From: Streptococcus sp. 68
GTDB lineage: Bacteria; Bacillota; Bacilli; Lactobacillales; Streptococcaceae
Direction of reading: 5' to 3'
Assembly: GCF_013277415.1 (NCBI RefSeq)
Contig: NZ_VMMX01000005.1
Location: 304,965-341,406, forward strand
Length of the DNA: 36,442 bases
In this document: piece after piece, positions 7,949-16,127 of the stretch
Layout: each line of letters begins with the position of its first letter
How positions within the stretch are numbered: the stretch's first letter is position 1
Translations under genes and position numbers: made by a program
The notes under the pieces: generated by a model
Seen by the model: only the letters and a program-made list of their open reading frames with translations
Databases searched by the model: none
What the model was told of the DNA's origin: nothing

Positions 7949-8466
7949 CGGCTAAACTCCTTGGACAAGCCCGGATACACCTCATGGACTCGTGTCAAAA
8001 AGTCCACTTTAAAATAACTGTCATCAATCTCCACACGAGCATAGAGACACTCTCTGATGGTCCCACGTGGTTGACTGATGGAACCTGGATTTAGAAAGAG
8101 GGTCTTGCCTTCCATCCAAGCGCTTGGCACATGCAAGTGACCATAAAGGCAGATATCGGCCTCTTCTTCCTGAGCCCAGTAGTCCAACTTTTGAAAGTTG
8201 AAATTGATGTCAAACAAGTGACCATGGGTTTGGATAATCTTGGTCGAACCAAGCTCAGTCACCAAACGTTCTGGGTAGCCGGCGTAGAAGTCCATGTTCC
8301 CTTTAACAACGCGTATGCCTTCCCAAAGGGGAGAATCTGGACGCAGTTCAGAATCGCCGTTATGAAAAACGGCGTCAACTTTGCCCACATAACGATCACG
8401 GATTTCTTCCACAATCAAGCTATCGCCATGGGAATCGCTCATTACAATGATGGTTTGCTTTGCCAT
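7945..8466 (-). CDS. Metallophosphoesterase, YfcE/MJ0936 family
   Basis: A 173-residue calcineurin-like phosphodiesterase. Metal-binding motifs appear in order: SDSHGD (Asp11, His13), HNGDSE (Asp38), KGNMD, THGH and YGHLHVPS. The last two are the usual C-terminal histidine pairs. Family members split phosphodiesters such as bis-pNPP in vitro; the natural substrate is not known. The gene overlaps rdgB upstream by 25 nt and cbpB downstream by 4 nt. The overlap with rdgB makes coupled translation likely. Confidence 0.9.
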   Translation of the reverse strand: MAKQTIIVMSDSHGDSLIVEEIRDRYVGKVDAVFHNGDSELRPDSPLWEGIRVVKGNMDFYAGYPERLVTELGSTKIIQTHGHLFDINFNFQKLDYWAQEEEADICLYGHLHVPSAWMEGKTLFLNPGSISQPRGTIRECLYARVEIDDSYFKVDFLTRVHEVYPGLSKEFSR

Positions 8467-9413
8467 GATGGAAATACCTCCAAAAGTTTCTTAACGGCTA
8501 AGGCACGGTGAGATTGACTATTTTTTTCTTCAAGGGTTAATTCAGCTGAGGACTTGCCTGTCTCTCCTACAAGGAAGAGAGGGTCATAGCCGAAGCCATT
8601 TTCACCCTTAGGTTCAAAGTTAATGTAGCCTGGCCAGTCTGCTTCAACAACCAAACTTTCCTTGTTGGGACTGGCTACGACTAGGGTTGTATGGAATTGA
8701 GCCGAGCGGTCCTTGAGTTCAAAGACCATGGCCAATTCGTGCAAGAGTTTAGCATTGTTTTCACGGTCAGTAGCTCCCACTCCTGCGAAACGAGCTGACC
8801 AGACACCTGGCAAGCCACCAAGGACATCGACTTTGAGACCTGAGTCATCTGCCAGAACCATCTTGCCCGTTAATTGGGAAATGGTTTCTGCCTTGAGGCG
8901 GGCATTTTCTTCAAAGGTCATACCTGTTTCTGCTACTTCAGGCAGGTCTGGATAATCATTAAGATTTTCCACATCGTAGCCTAGCTTGTCAAAGATAGCT
9001 CGGAATTCCTTGGTCTTGCCCTCGTTACGAGTCGCAATCAATAAGGTTTCTCTGACCTTGTTTGTCTCAAAGAATGCTTCTACATCAACACCTTCTTTAG
9101 GCAATTCTACATGCAGGAGTTGCCCATTTTCAACTAAGAGAAAAACCCCCTGACGTTGAATGACTTCCACATTTCGTCCCATTTCTTGGTTGAGGATATC
9201 TACCACAAAAGACAATAAACGGTAGAGAGAACCATAGCGTAAAACAGTAACAGAAACAGGAAAACCTCGATCCTCATCTCGAAATCTTTGGGCAAACTCC
9301 AATAGAGGAAAATCCAAGTCATCATCCGTCAACGTCCGGACGCCACCAAAAATACCATAGGACCCGACATACCAGTCCTGTTCATCCTTATATTCATAAA
9401 TTTTATTTGTCAT
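8442..9413 (-). CDS. rdgB: RdgB/HAM1 nucleoside-triphosphate pyrophosphatase with N-terminal extension
   Basis: A 323-residue enzyme that hydrolyses ITP, dITP and XTP to monophosphates and so keeps damaged purines out of DNA and RNA. The HAM1 domain runs from about 123 to the end: [14 protein letters not shown] binds triphosphate, then [27 protein letters not shown] and SHRALA. The first about 120 residues are an added domain seen in streptococcal versions and have no known role. I start at ATG 9411-9413, which overlaps the murI stop as ATGA; an upstream in-frame ATG would lie deep in murI. Confidence 0.92.
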   Translation of the reverse strand: MTNKIYEYKDEQDWYVGSYGIFGGVRTLTDDDLDFPLLEFAQRFRDEDRGFPVSVTVLRYGSLYRLLSFVVDILNQEMGRNVEVIQRQGVFLLVENGQLLHVELPKEGVDVEAFFETNKVRETLLIATRNEGKTKEFRAIFDKLGYDVENLNDYPDLPEVAETGMTFEENARLKAETISQLTGKMVLADDSGLKVDVLGGLPGVWSARFAGVGATDRENNAKLLHELAMVFELKDRSAQFHTTLVVASPNKESLVVEADWPGYINFEPKGENGFGYDPLFLVGETGKSSAELTLEEKNSQSHRALAVKKLLEVFPSWQSKPSL

Positions 9414-10204
9414 AATTCTACATGCTCCACATGAATCTCTTTTTCCAGCCATTCTTCACCAATTTGTGCAAAACTTTGGCTACTGGCTGTTGTGTAAAAA
9501 CGGTGATGGAGTGGTCCGGCATCGCGACCACGATTGATTTCAAAATAATTGAGTAGGACTGAGATGTCCCGTACACACTCTGCTCCACTATCGATGAGCT
9601 GAACCTTGGGCCCCATGACATTTTGAATAATAGGTCTGAGCAGTGGATAATGGGTACAACCCAAAATCAGGCTATCCACCTTGCCAACCAAGGGACGCAG
9701 GGTTTCATAGACCACTTTCTTGGTGACACTGGTTGACAGGGCACCAGACTCCACCAAGGGAGCAAACTTGGGACAGGCCAAGCTCTCCACCTGTAAGTCC
9801 GGATCCAGATCATGGATTTTCTGGCGATAAATGCCAGATTGGACCGTCATGGGTGTTCCAATCACTCCGATTTTCCCACCTTGGCTGGACTTGATGGCTG
9901 CTGAAGCTCCTGGCAAAATCACACCCAAGACAGGAATATCTAGTTGAGCCTTGATTTCTTCCCAGACGACCGCAGTCGCAGTGTTACAAGCAATGACAAT
10001 CATCTTGACATCCTTGGTCAAGAGAAAGTTGACCAACTGCCAAGTATATTCACGAATTTGCTCAGCAGGACGGGGACCATAGGGCGCCCGTGCCGAATCT
10101 CCAATATAGACGATTTCTTCATGGGGAAGCTGGCGCATGAGCTCGCGCACAACGGTCAAGCCCCCGACACCCGAATCCAAAAAACCAATTGGTCGATTAT
10201 CCAT
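9410..10204 (-). CDS. murI: Glutamate racemase
   Basis: A 264-residue cofactor-independent racemase that makes D-glutamate for peptidoglycan. Catalytic cysteines are Cys73 in ACNTATA and Cys183 in GCTHYPLL; the N-terminal [14 protein letters not shown] carries the substrate-binding Asp-Ser. Length is typical. It is first gene of the run murI-rdgB-phosphodiesterase-cbpB-xerD-like-scpA-scpB-rluB-yidD, which overlap or nearly touch. The ATG at 10204 is preceded on the minus strand by a weak purine run (AGAAAGAAGACTGT), so translation may be modest. Confidence 0.95.
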   Translation of the reverse strand: MDNRPIGFLDSGVGGLTVVRELMRQLPHEEIVYIGDSARAPYGPRPAEQIREYTWQLVNFLLTKDVKMIVIACNTATAVVWEEIKAQLDIPVLGVILPGASAAIKSSQGGKIGVIGTPMTVQSGIYRQKIHDLDPDLQVESLACPKFAPLVESGALSTSVTKKVVYETLRPLVGKVDSLILGCTHYPLLRPIIQNVMGPKVQLIDSGAECVRDISVLLNYFEINRGRDAGPLHHRFYTTASSQSFAQIGEEWLEKEIHVEHVEL

Positions 10205-10402
10205 ACAGTCTTCTTTCTAGTCTTTTTTCTGATTGATAGTTCATTATGATTATTTATCCTTATGAACTGAATGACAGTCTAATCAATAACTATCTCTCTT
10301 AATCATAATCAAATATCAATAGAATGCAAGGAAAAAGTCTCATCCCTAAACATAACCAACATAGTGAGAAGTCTGGAACTTTCATCCCAGACTTTTCCTT
10401 AT
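10205..10402. other. Intergenic region murI-yneF with small hairpin
   Basis: The region separates murI from yneF. AAGTCTGG (10369-10376) and CCAGACTT (10387-10394) form a perfect 8-bp stem with a 10-nt loop just behind yneF; the T-rich side is on the plus strand, so termination of yneF on the minus strand is uncertain. A promoter for murI must lie at about 10210-10330, but I cannot choose a single -35/-10 pair with confidence. Confidence 0.5.
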
Positions 10403-10651
10403 TTATTTTTTCTTTTTATTGTTGGCAAGGGCTGCTTTTTGTTGGCGAATGATTTGGTGGTAAACTTGTTGTACCTTAGCTTCGCTTGGTTTTTGACCAT
10501 TTGCACTCAAAAGAGTACGAACTGCTTCAGCATTCAAACGTGGGTTGTCAGCAAATTCTTTTTCTATTTGCTTACGAACCAAGTACATTCCTCCAAGAGC
10601 TCCTCCTAGAAAAGCTAGCACAATCAATACAATTGCTAAAAGTAAATCCAT
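10403..10651 (-). CDS. YneF family small membrane protein
   Basis: An 82-residue protein of the UPF0154/YneF family. One N-terminal transmembrane helix ([22 protein letters not shown]) is followed by a basic helical cytosolic part with the conserved [22 protein letters not shown] and a lysine tail. Function is unknown. There are two adjacent ATGs (10652-10654 and 10649-10651) behind AGGAG; the second gives the usual 82 residues and 8-nt spacing. It stands alone with its own extended -10 promoter. Confidence 0.9.
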
Positions 10652-10684
10652 CATTTTTCTCCTGTTTCTTTTTGAGTCTCTTTC

Positions 10685-10718
10685 ATTATACCACAAACTA
10701 GCCACCCTGACTAGTTTG
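10685..10718 (-). promoter_or_regulatory. yneF promoter with palindrome
   Basis: TGTGGTATAAT gives an extended -10 (TATAAT, 10685-10690) 31 nt before the yneF start. The perfect inverted repeat CAAACTAG (10694-10701) / CTAGTTTG (10711-10718) covers the expected -35 area and could be a repressor site. Confidence 0.6.
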
Positions 10719-10748
10719 TTTTACGCTTTCATAGATGGAATAGACAGC

Positions 10749-10780
10749 AAAAAAACCCTGCTTTTCTGCGAAAGAGGGTT
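10749..10780 (-). terminator. Intrinsic terminator behind alpha-glucosidase scar
   Basis: On the minus strand AACCCTCTTTC and GAAAAGCAGGGTT pair imperfectly and a run of seven T follows. It lies 12 nt after the stop codon of the alpha-glucosidase remnant. It probably served that gene and now ends the trpXYZ transcript. Confidence 0.8.
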
Positions 10781-10791
10781 CCTTGCTGAGT

Positions 10792-10961
10792 TTAATTTAC
10801 ATAGATAGCCAGCGTTTGATACGGTTTGAGTAGAATTTTTTCAGACACTTCTGCATCTTCATAGTTTGAAAGCAAAATCTGTCCATTTTGGTAGGCTACT
10901 GGTAAATCGATTTCCACTTCTGTGGCATAAAAATTATTGAGCCACATCTCAGCCTTTTTCT
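10792..10961 (-). pseudogene. 3' remnant of an alpha-glucosidase gene (dexS/treC type)
   Basis: About 55 codons read AEMWLNNFYATEVEIDLP then PVAYQNGQILLSNYED and end in LKPYQTLAIYVN plus stop. This is the C-terminal beta domain of GH13 glucosidases (DexS, trehalose-6-phosphate hydrolase, DexB). No start, ribosome site or catalytic part is present, and it abuts the trpZ stop directly. In pneumococcus a dexS-treP-treR trehalose locus lies between yneF and amiF (recalled from memory), so this looks like the scar of its loss. Confidence in the family is moderate because only the tail remains. Confidence 0.75.
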
Positions 10962-11765
10962 TTATCCCAAAACTAATTCATCACTGACCAGACTTTGGCC
11001 ACTATTTTTCTGGAAAAGATGCATGAGATCTTCAACTGTCAGATGCTTTTTCTCTTCTCCTTTGACATCTACCACTATCTTGCCTTGATAGAGCATAATG
11101 AGACGATTACCATACTCAATCGCATGGTTCATATCGTGGGTAATCATCAAAGTCGTCAACTGATGGTGTTCCACAATCTTTTGCGTCAAATCCATCACCA
11201 TTTGACTCGTTTTCGGGTCAAGTGCCGCAGTATGTTCATCCAAAAGCAAAAGTTTGGGTTTCACCAGAGCTGCCATGACTAGGGTCAAGGCCTGTCTTTG
11301 TCCTCCTGAGAGGTATTGAGTATCCACTTTCAAGCGGTTTTCAAGACCAATATTCAACTCCTTCAAGGCCTCTTGGAACTGGATTCTGTCCTTCTCCTTC
11401 ACGCCCCAGCCAAGTCCTCTTTTTTGTCCACGTCTCAAGGCAATAGCCATATTCTCCTCAATCGTCAAACGAGAGGCTGTTCCCATCTTAGGATCTTGAA
11501 AAACACGGGCGATATCCTTGGCTCTCTTTCTTACACTCAGATTTTTAATGGATTTCCCTGCCAATAAAAGGTCCCCTTCGTCCACCGATAGATTGCCAGC
11601 CAAGATATTCATCAAAGTGGATTTTCCTGCTCCATTTCCACCAATCACAGAGATAAAATCTCCCTCTTCAACTTCTAAATCTAATCCTTTGAGGACATGG
11701 TTCTCATTGACCGTCCCTGCTTCAAAGGTTTTGTGAATATTTTCAAGTGTTAACAAACTTGCCAT
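10962..11765 (-). CDS. trpZ: ABC transporter ATPase, TrpXYZ-type importer
   Basis: A 267-residue ABC ATPase energising import with the permease and binding protein upstream in the operon. Walker A is GGNGAGKST (42-50), the signature YLSGGQRQ (151-158), Walker B LLLLDEHTAALD (172-183) and the switch histidine in ITHDMNHA. Overall resemblance is to the ATPases paired with ABC_sub_bind-type binding proteins, predicted carriers of tryptophan or tyrosine in streptococci. Specificity is inferred from family, not seen. It ends against the alpha-glucosidase scar. The promoter is shared, about 2.3 kb upstream. Confidence 0.88.
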   Translation of the reverse strand: MASLLTLENIHKTFEAGTVNENHVLKGLDLEVEEGDFISVIGGNGAGKSTLMNILAGNLSVDEGDLLLAGKSIKNLSVRKRAKDIARVFQDPKMGTASRLTIEENMAIALRRGQKRGLGWGVKEKDRIQFQEALKELNIGLENRLKVDTQYLSGGQRQALTLVMAALVKPKLLLLDEHTAALDPKTSQMVMDLTQKIVEHHQLTTLMITHDMNHAIEYGNRLIMLYQGKIVVDVKGEEKKHLTVEDLMHLFQKNSGQSLVSDELVLG

Positions 11766-11777
11766 AACTTTCTCCTC

Positions 11778-12671
11778 CTATTCATTTCTCAATTTCAGAC
11801 CACGAATCTTTAATCTCTTTTGTAATTCTGGTGCAAATAAAACCAAGGCTAACAAAATTGCATTAAAGAGACGTACCAAATTTTGATCTAGATTTGGAAT
11901 TTCATAGATATTTAAAATAATCAAACGGTAAACAATAGCACCGATTCCGATGGATAACAAGCGGCCTCCAATGGTCAAATCGTGTATCAAAACTTCCGCA
12001 ATAATAACTGCACTCAAACCAACAACGATGGTTCCTGTCCCAGAAGTCACATCTGAAAATCCATCATTTTGGGCAAACAAGGAACCACATAAGGCAATCA
12101 AGCCGTTTGAAATCATGTAACCAACAATCTTCATGGTGTCTACATTGACCCCATTGGCCTCACTCATCGGAATATTGTCCCCAGTCGAACGCAAGACCAA
12201 GCCAATCTCTGTTTTCATCAAGAGGGTCAAGACTAGACAAACAAGGAAGAGACAAGCTAAACTGAAAGAGAAAACAGCTTCTTCATTTGTTAGACCCAAG
12301 CTTGCCAATTGTTTAAAGATGGTTGCAGAATCTCCCAAGGAAAGATTAGGCACACTTCCCATGATTTTAATATTGATGGAATAAAGCCCTGTCAAGGTCA
12401 CAATCCCTGTCAAGAGAGCTGGAATTTTCATCTTGGTGTGGAGCATTCCTGATACTAGACCTGCTACCATACCTGCGAACAAAGCAAGTAAAGTCGCAAT
12501 CCAAGAATTTGTCCCTGCCTGTATCTGAGATACGACGACAGCCGCCCCCAGTGGAAAGGCCCCCTCAGCAGTCATATCCGCAATATCCAAAATACGGAAA
12601 GTCAAGTAGACCCCAATCGCCATAATCGACCACAACAAACCTTCTGATAAACTAGATAATACAAAATTCAT
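11778..12671 (-). CDS. trpY: ABC transporter permease, TrpXYZ-type
   Basis: A 297-residue integral membrane protein with about eight to nine hydrophobic segments and the LTFRILDIADMTAEGAFPLG motif of the BPD_transp_2 (branched-chain-amino-acid/ribose) permease family. It would form the channel with the neighbouring ATPase. It sits 12 nt before trpZ and 11 nt after trpX, so all three are one operon. The C-terminus is basic (LQKRLKIRGLKLRNE), consistent with a cytoplasmic tail. Confidence 0.88.
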   Translation of the reverse strand: MNFVLSSLSEGLLWSIMAIGVYLTFRILDIADMTAEGAFPLGAAVVVSQIQAGTNSWIATLLALFAGMVAGLVSGMLHTKMKIPALLTGIVTLTGLYSINIKIMGSVPNLSLGDSATIFKQLASLGLTNEEAVFSFSLACLFLVCLVLTLLMKTEIGLVLRSTGDNIPMSEANGVNVDTMKIVGYMISNGLIALCGSLFAQNDGFSDVTSGTGTIVVGLSAVIIAEVLIHDLTIGGRLLSIGIGAIVYRLIILNIYEIPNLDQNLVRLFNAILLALVLFAPELQKRLKIRGLKLRNE

Positions 12672-12682
12672 CTCAAACCTCC

Positions 12683-13660
12683 TTATTCCTTGCCTTCTAA
12701 CTTACTAATATCAATTCCCAATGCGTCTGCCATTTCTTGATTGGTATGCAATTCCAGTTTTTCAGGCAACTCAACTGCTATATTTTCTGGATTCTCACCT
12801 TTTAAAACACGAACCAGCATTCGTGCTGTCTGACGTCCCAATTCTTCATAATTTGTTCCGTAGTTATACAAGCCACCAACCGCAACCATTTCTGTTGAAC
12901 CACCAAATACTGGAACCTTGTGTTTAATAGAAACCTGCTTGACTGTTTCCATGGTTGATGAAATGATATTATCCGTTGGTACAAAAACCATATCCACCTC
13001 TGCCATCAAGCTTTCTGCAACCGCCTTGACGTTGTTACTGTCCAAGATTGTTTTTTCAACAACGGTAAAGCCTTTTTCCTCCAGAAGGCGCTTAGCTTCA
13101 TCCTTTTGGACAACTGAGTTTGGCTCGCTCTGAGTATAGAGAATTCCAATCGTTTTAGCCCTTGGTAACACTTTCTTTATCAAATTGATTTGGGTTGAAA
13201 TGGCATCTGATGACTGATCGCTTGTCCCAGTTACATTGCTCCCAGGATGCTCTCTTGACTTAACCAACTTGGCACTGACAGGATCTGTTACCGCTGAAAA
13301 GATAACAGGAGTCGTTTGTGTTGTATTAGCCAAGCTCTGAGCAGAAGGCGTTGCGATGGCTAGAACGACATCACTAGATTCTGCTAGTTGCTGGGAAATG
13401 GTTTTTAGATTTCTTTGTTCTCCCTGTGCATTTTGCAAATCAATCTCAATATTTTTCCCTTCCACATAGCCTTGTTTGGCCAGCTCATCCACAAAACCTT
13501 CTCTAGTAGCGTCTAGGGACTGGTGGGTAATAAACTGCGAAATCCCGATACGAAACACATCTTTTTTCTTATCTGCCTTCAACTGATGCAAACTGATCAG
13601 AGAGGTCAAGAGGATCCCCACTACCAAGAGGGGTGCTAGTAATTTTCGAACAACTTTCAT
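12683..13660 (-). CDS. trpX: ABC transporter substrate-binding protein, TrpX type
   Basis: A 325-residue extracytoplasmic binding protein of the ABC_sub_bind family. Residues 7-25 are a hydrophobic signal/anchor (LAPLLVVGILLTSLISL) with no clear lipobox cysteine, so it may stay anchored by the uncleaved segment. Two alpha/beta lobes follow (FRIGISQFITHQSLD; AKTIGILYTQSEPNS; VFVPTDNIIS; VPVFGGSTEM). Related streptococcal proteins bind tryptophan or tyrosine. AAGGAG is 7 nt before the ATG. A BOX element and a long terminator-bearing leader separate the gene from its promoter. Confidence 0.85.
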   Translation of the reverse strand: MKVVRKLLAPLLVVGILLTSLISLHQLKADKKKDVFRIGISQFITHQSLDATREGFVDELAKQGYVEGKNIEIDLQNAQGEQRNLKTISQQLAESSDVVLAIATPSAQSLANTTQTTPVIFSAVTDPVSAKLVKSREHPGSNVTGTSDQSSDAISTQINLIKKVLPRAKTIGILYTQSEPNSVVQKDEAKRLLEEKGFTVVEKTILDSNNVKAVAESLMAEVDMVFVPTDNIISSTMETVKQVSIKHKVPVFGGSTEMVAVGGLYNYGTNYEELGRQTARMLVRVLKGENPENIAVELPEKLELHTNQEMADALGIDISKLEGKE

Positions 13661-13686
13661 AATGAAACTCCTTCTCAGAAAAGATA

Positions 13687-13791
13687 AAACTCAATGAAAA
13701 TCAAAGAGCAAACTAGGAAACTAGCCGCAGGCTGTACTTGAGTACGGCAAGGCGACGTTGACGTGGTTTGAAGAGATTTTCGAAGAGTATA
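13687..13791 (-). repeat. Short BOX element (boxA-boxC, no boxB)
   Basis: It starts with ACTCAATGAAAATCAAAGAG (boxC end) and finishes with the boxA tail TTTTCGAAGAGTATAA; the middle has only TGTACTTGAGTACGGCAAGG. It lies inside the trpXYZ 5' untranslated region, between the leader terminator and the trpX ribosome site, so it would be transcribed as part of that mRNA. Confidence 0.92.
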
Positions 13792-13794
13792 AAA

Positions 13795-13824
13795 CAAAAA
13801 ACCGCCTAGATAATACCTAAACGG
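13795..13824 (-). terminator. Attenuator-type terminator upstream of trpX
   Basis: CCGTTTAG and CTAGGCGG (with two G-U pairs) enclose GTATTAT and are followed by TTTTTTG on the minus strand. It stands about 135 nt before trpX and after its promoter, so full expression needs read-through. Confidence 0.75.
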
Positions 13825-14053
13825 ATGCTTGAAATAATCTAACAAGTTACAACTTAGCTAGTCCATTTAGATATTCATCTATATGGACCACAATCAAAAA
13901 TCTTAGCCACATAGATACAAACAAATTGCTTGAACTGTTTGCATCCATGGTGACATGTCTACAAACACTATCTAAAGTAGCTAAAGTAAAAGTTTTGATT
14001 CATCGTTACAGCTTGTTTCTTATTCATTTCTTTTTCTGCTTTCTTTTTTGATG
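13795..14053 (-). promoter_or_regulatory. Structured trpXYZ leader RNA ending in an intrinsic terminator
   Basis: A predicted transcript of about 260 nt. In minus-strand order it has a long imperfect stem (TTAGCTAC...AGATA with TATCT..GTGGCTAA, about 13 pairs) that encloses GTTTG/CAAAC, then GTCCAT/ATGGAC with inner TAGAT/ATCTA, then CTAA/TTAG, then a terminator. Such an arrangement fits transcription attenuation by a ligand, tRNA or leader peptide. The conserved T-box 3' motif (GGTGGNACC) is absent, and I do not recognise a known riboswitch. Folding is by eye. Confidence 0.5.
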
Positions 14054-14059
14054 TTTCCT

Positions 14060-14088
14060 ATCTTACCACCTTTTTCATCACCTGTCAA
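14060..14088 (-). promoter_or_regulatory. trpXYZ promoter
   Basis: On the minus strand TTGACA (14083-14088), 17 nt, TAAGAT (14060-14065): near-consensus sigma-A promoter. Transcription would begin near 14053. Confidence 0.8.
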
Positions 14089-14091
14089 GAA

Positions 14092-14124
14092 TATTTCAGA
14101 ATTTTTTAAAATTTTTCGAAAATT
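14092..14124 (-). promoter_or_regulatory. CodY-like boxes upstream of trpX promoter
   Basis: AATTTTTCGAAAATT (14110-14124) matches the CodY consensus AATTTTCWGAAAATT at 13 of 15 positions, and a weaker copy centred on TTTCAGAATTTT lies at 14092-14106. They sit directly upstream of the -35. CodY represses nutrient uptake genes when branched-chain amino acids are plentiful, which would suit an amino-acid importer. Binding is inferred. Confidence 0.45.
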
Positions 14125-14140
14125 CTTTCAGAGAGCTTTC
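14114..14140. repeat. Direct repeat, copy 1 (partner at 18129)
   Basis: See 18129. This copy overlaps the CodY-like box and lies between the trpXYZ promoter and the transposase-like fragment. Confidence 0.6.
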
Positions 14141-14148
14141 AAATTCTT

Positions 14149-14277
14149 TTAGGATAATTTCAAAAATTTGCCCATTAGACAAAATAGAACGATTTGAAGA
14201 CTTTTATGGTATTTAGTTGTACTAGAGTCTTTTAAAAGTGTTTTGATGGCTTGTATTTCTTCTTTGGTTGATTTCAT
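14149..14277 (-). pseudogene. Truncated HTH/transposase-like fragment
   Basis: A 42-codon frame starting MKSTKEEIQAIKTLLKDS and continuing TTKYHKSLQIVLFCLMG before a stop. It looks like the N-terminal helix-turn-helix of an IS630-type transposase, here cut off. A plausible promoter (TATACT... TATATAAT) precedes it. It adjoins the direct repeat at 14114. The family is a guess from pattern; the product is too short to function. Confidence 0.4.
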
Positions 14278-14478
14278 ATCACTATTATATAATGCGTTTT
14301 GATTTTAGTATAGTATTAAACTGACTATTAGCAGTCGGACAAAAAATCGACAGTTATTTTATACTGTTTAACACCAATAGTCAATACGACAATCTCTTTA
14401 CTTTTCGGTTATCAACTCTGTAGATTGCTAACATATCCAAAATAAGCCAAGTATCCCGAGGATAGCAGCAGAAATGAA
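14278..14478. other. Intergenic region with possible permease tail
   Basis: About 200 nt between the transposase-like fragment and mleS. Just after the mleS stop the minus strand reads FISAAILGILGLFWIC plus stop (14428-14478), a hydrophobic helix that could be the last segment of a lost membrane protein, for example a malate permease. Short inverted runs (CTGACTATTAGCAGTCGG; ACAGT/ACTGT) are present, but no clear terminator for mleS. Confidence 0.3.
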
Positions 14479-16104
14479 TTATTTATACTCTGGATACCAC
14501 TTCAAATCACGAACTGCTTTGGCCATATCTGTTTCCTTAGCGCGTGCAAGACCTTGCTCTTGTGCTTTTTTAGCGACTGCTTCTGCTACTTTAATAGAAA
14601 CATCTGCTACATACTTGAATGGTGGCAAGACAGGAGCTCCTGGTTGGCCTGGATTGACAATACCACTCAATGAATGCGCCACCGCTCCAATCATTTCATC
14701 AGTCAAAAGACTTGCTTCAGAAGCCAGCATACCTAGACCAAGACCTGGGTAAATCAAGGCATTATTTGCTTGACCAATCACATAGTCTACACCTTTATAA
14801 GAAACCGTATCAGCAGGAATTCCTGTTGCGACAAAAGCTTTGCCATCTGACCATTCAATCAAATCTTTGGCACTAGCTTCTGCCAATTTAGTTGGGTTTG
14901 ACAAAGGGAAGATCATTGGACGTTCTGTGTTTTCACACATAGCTTCTACTATTTCTTTAGTGAAGGTATTAGGCTGAGTTGAAGTTCCTACAAGAATGGT
15001 TGGCTTCACAGTCTTCACTACTTCAAGCAGGTCAGTCAACTTATCTGTGTTACTAAAGTCAGTACGTTTCTTAGCAAATGGTTTTTGCTCTGGTGTCAAG
15101 TCATCCATGTCATCAAAGAGAAGACCTTGTTTATCAACCATAAAGAAACGTTTATAGGCTTCTTCTTCAGAAAGACCTTCACTTACCATTTCACGAAGAA
15201 CACGAGAGGCAATTCCTGCACCCGCAGTACCACCACCATAGCAGAGATAAACTTGATCTGTTAATTTTTCACCACTAATATCCAGCGAACCAAAGATACC
15301 ACCCAAGGTAACGATTCCTGTACCTTGAATATCATCATTAAAGGTCGGAATTTGTTTCCGGTATTTTTCAAGAATATTGGCTGCATTCAAGCGACCAAAA
15401 TCTTCCCAGTGAAGGTAGAGTTTAGGAAAGAGACGTTCTGCTGTTTGAACAAATTGGTCAATGAAATCGTAGTAACGATCTCCGCGAACCCGTTCGTGAC
15501 GATTTCCTAAATAATTAGGATTGTTACGAAGTTCTTCACGGTTAGTCCCTGCATCAATGACTAAAGGAAGGACCATCGAAGGATCGATTCCAGCAGCACC
15601 TGTATAGACCATCAATTTCCCAACAGAAATATCGACACCATTTGTTCCCCAGTCGCCAATTCCAAGGATTCCTTCTGCATCTGTTACAACAATGAGACGA
15701 ATCTCGCGACCCCCGGCAGCATTTTTCAAAGTGGCTTCAATATTTTCAGGATGATTTATATCAAGATATCCCGCATATTGGGGATCTACAAAAAGATCAC
15801 TATAGCCTTCAATGGTATCTGCAATGGTTGGATCATATACAATTGGATTGAATTCTTCCAAATGTTGAGAAAAGAGGTAATAGAAAAGAGTCCTGTTGGT
15901 ATTAAAAATTTCCATTAGGAAAAGACGTTTTTCCAAATCATTGGCTTTCGTTTGCATTTGTGCATAAGTTTGCGCCGCTTGTTCTTCAATCGTTTGAACA
16001 TACGGTGGCAGTAAACCAATAAGGCCTAGTTCCTTTCGCTCCTCTAAGGTAAAGGCAGTACCTTTATTGAGGAAAGGATTGTTTAAAATATCATGTGCAG
16101 TCAT
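14479..16104 (-). CDS. mleS: Malolactic enzyme
   Basis: A 541-residue NAD- and Mn-dependent enzyme converting L-malate to L-lactate plus CO2, which consumes a proton and gives acid tolerance. It has the malic-enzyme fold: [14 protein letters not shown] (140-153), [14 protein letters not shown] with catalytic Lys163, metal-binding FNDDIQGTG (255-263), NAD-binding [10 protein letters not shown] (290-299) and SNPTKLAEA. The length and the [19 protein letters not shown] start match malolactic rather than malic enzymes. AAGGAGG is 8 nt before the ATG. In S. mutans the gene is followed by permease mleP and driven by MleR; here the LysR gene lies divergently but no intact permease follows. Confidence 0.93.
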   Translation of the reverse strand: MTAHDILNNPFLNKGTAFTLEERKELGLIGLLPPYVQTIEEQAAQTYAQMQTKANDLEKRLFLMEIFNTNRTLFYYLFSQHLEEFNPIVYDPTIADTIEGYSDLFVDPQYAGYLDINHPENIEATLKNAAGGREIRLIVVTDAEGILGIGDWGTNGVDISVGKLMVYTGAAGIDPSMVLPLVIDAGTNREELRNNPNYLGNRHERVRGDRYYDFIDQFVQTAERLFPKLYLHWEDFGRLNAANILEKYRKQIPTFNDDIQGTGIVTLGGIFGSLDISGEKLTDQVYLCYGGGTAGAGIASRVLREMVSEGLSEEEAYKRFFMVDKQGLLFDDMDDLTPEQKPFAKKRTDFSNTDKLTDLLEVVKTVKPTILVGTSTQPNTFTKEIVEAMCENTERPMIFPLSNPTKLAEASAKDLIEWSDGKAFVATGIPADTVSYKGVDYVIGQANNALIYPGLGLGMLASEASLLTDEMIGAVAHSLSGIVNPGQPGAPVLPPFKYVADVSIKVAEAVAKKAQEQGLARAKETDMAKAVRDLKWYPEYK

Positions 16105-16127
16105 AGTGCAACCTCCTTTTTATTTAT

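Noticed and set aside
10369..10394. Hairpin behind yneF as a definite yneF terminator
   Set aside because: The T-rich side is on the plus strand, so it does not fit a minus-strand terminator well; listed only within the intergenic entry.
13795..14053. Classical T-box riboswitch upstream of trpX
   Set aside because: The conserved GGTGGNACC antiterminator bulge is absent, so I did not call it a T-box, only an unclassified structured leader.
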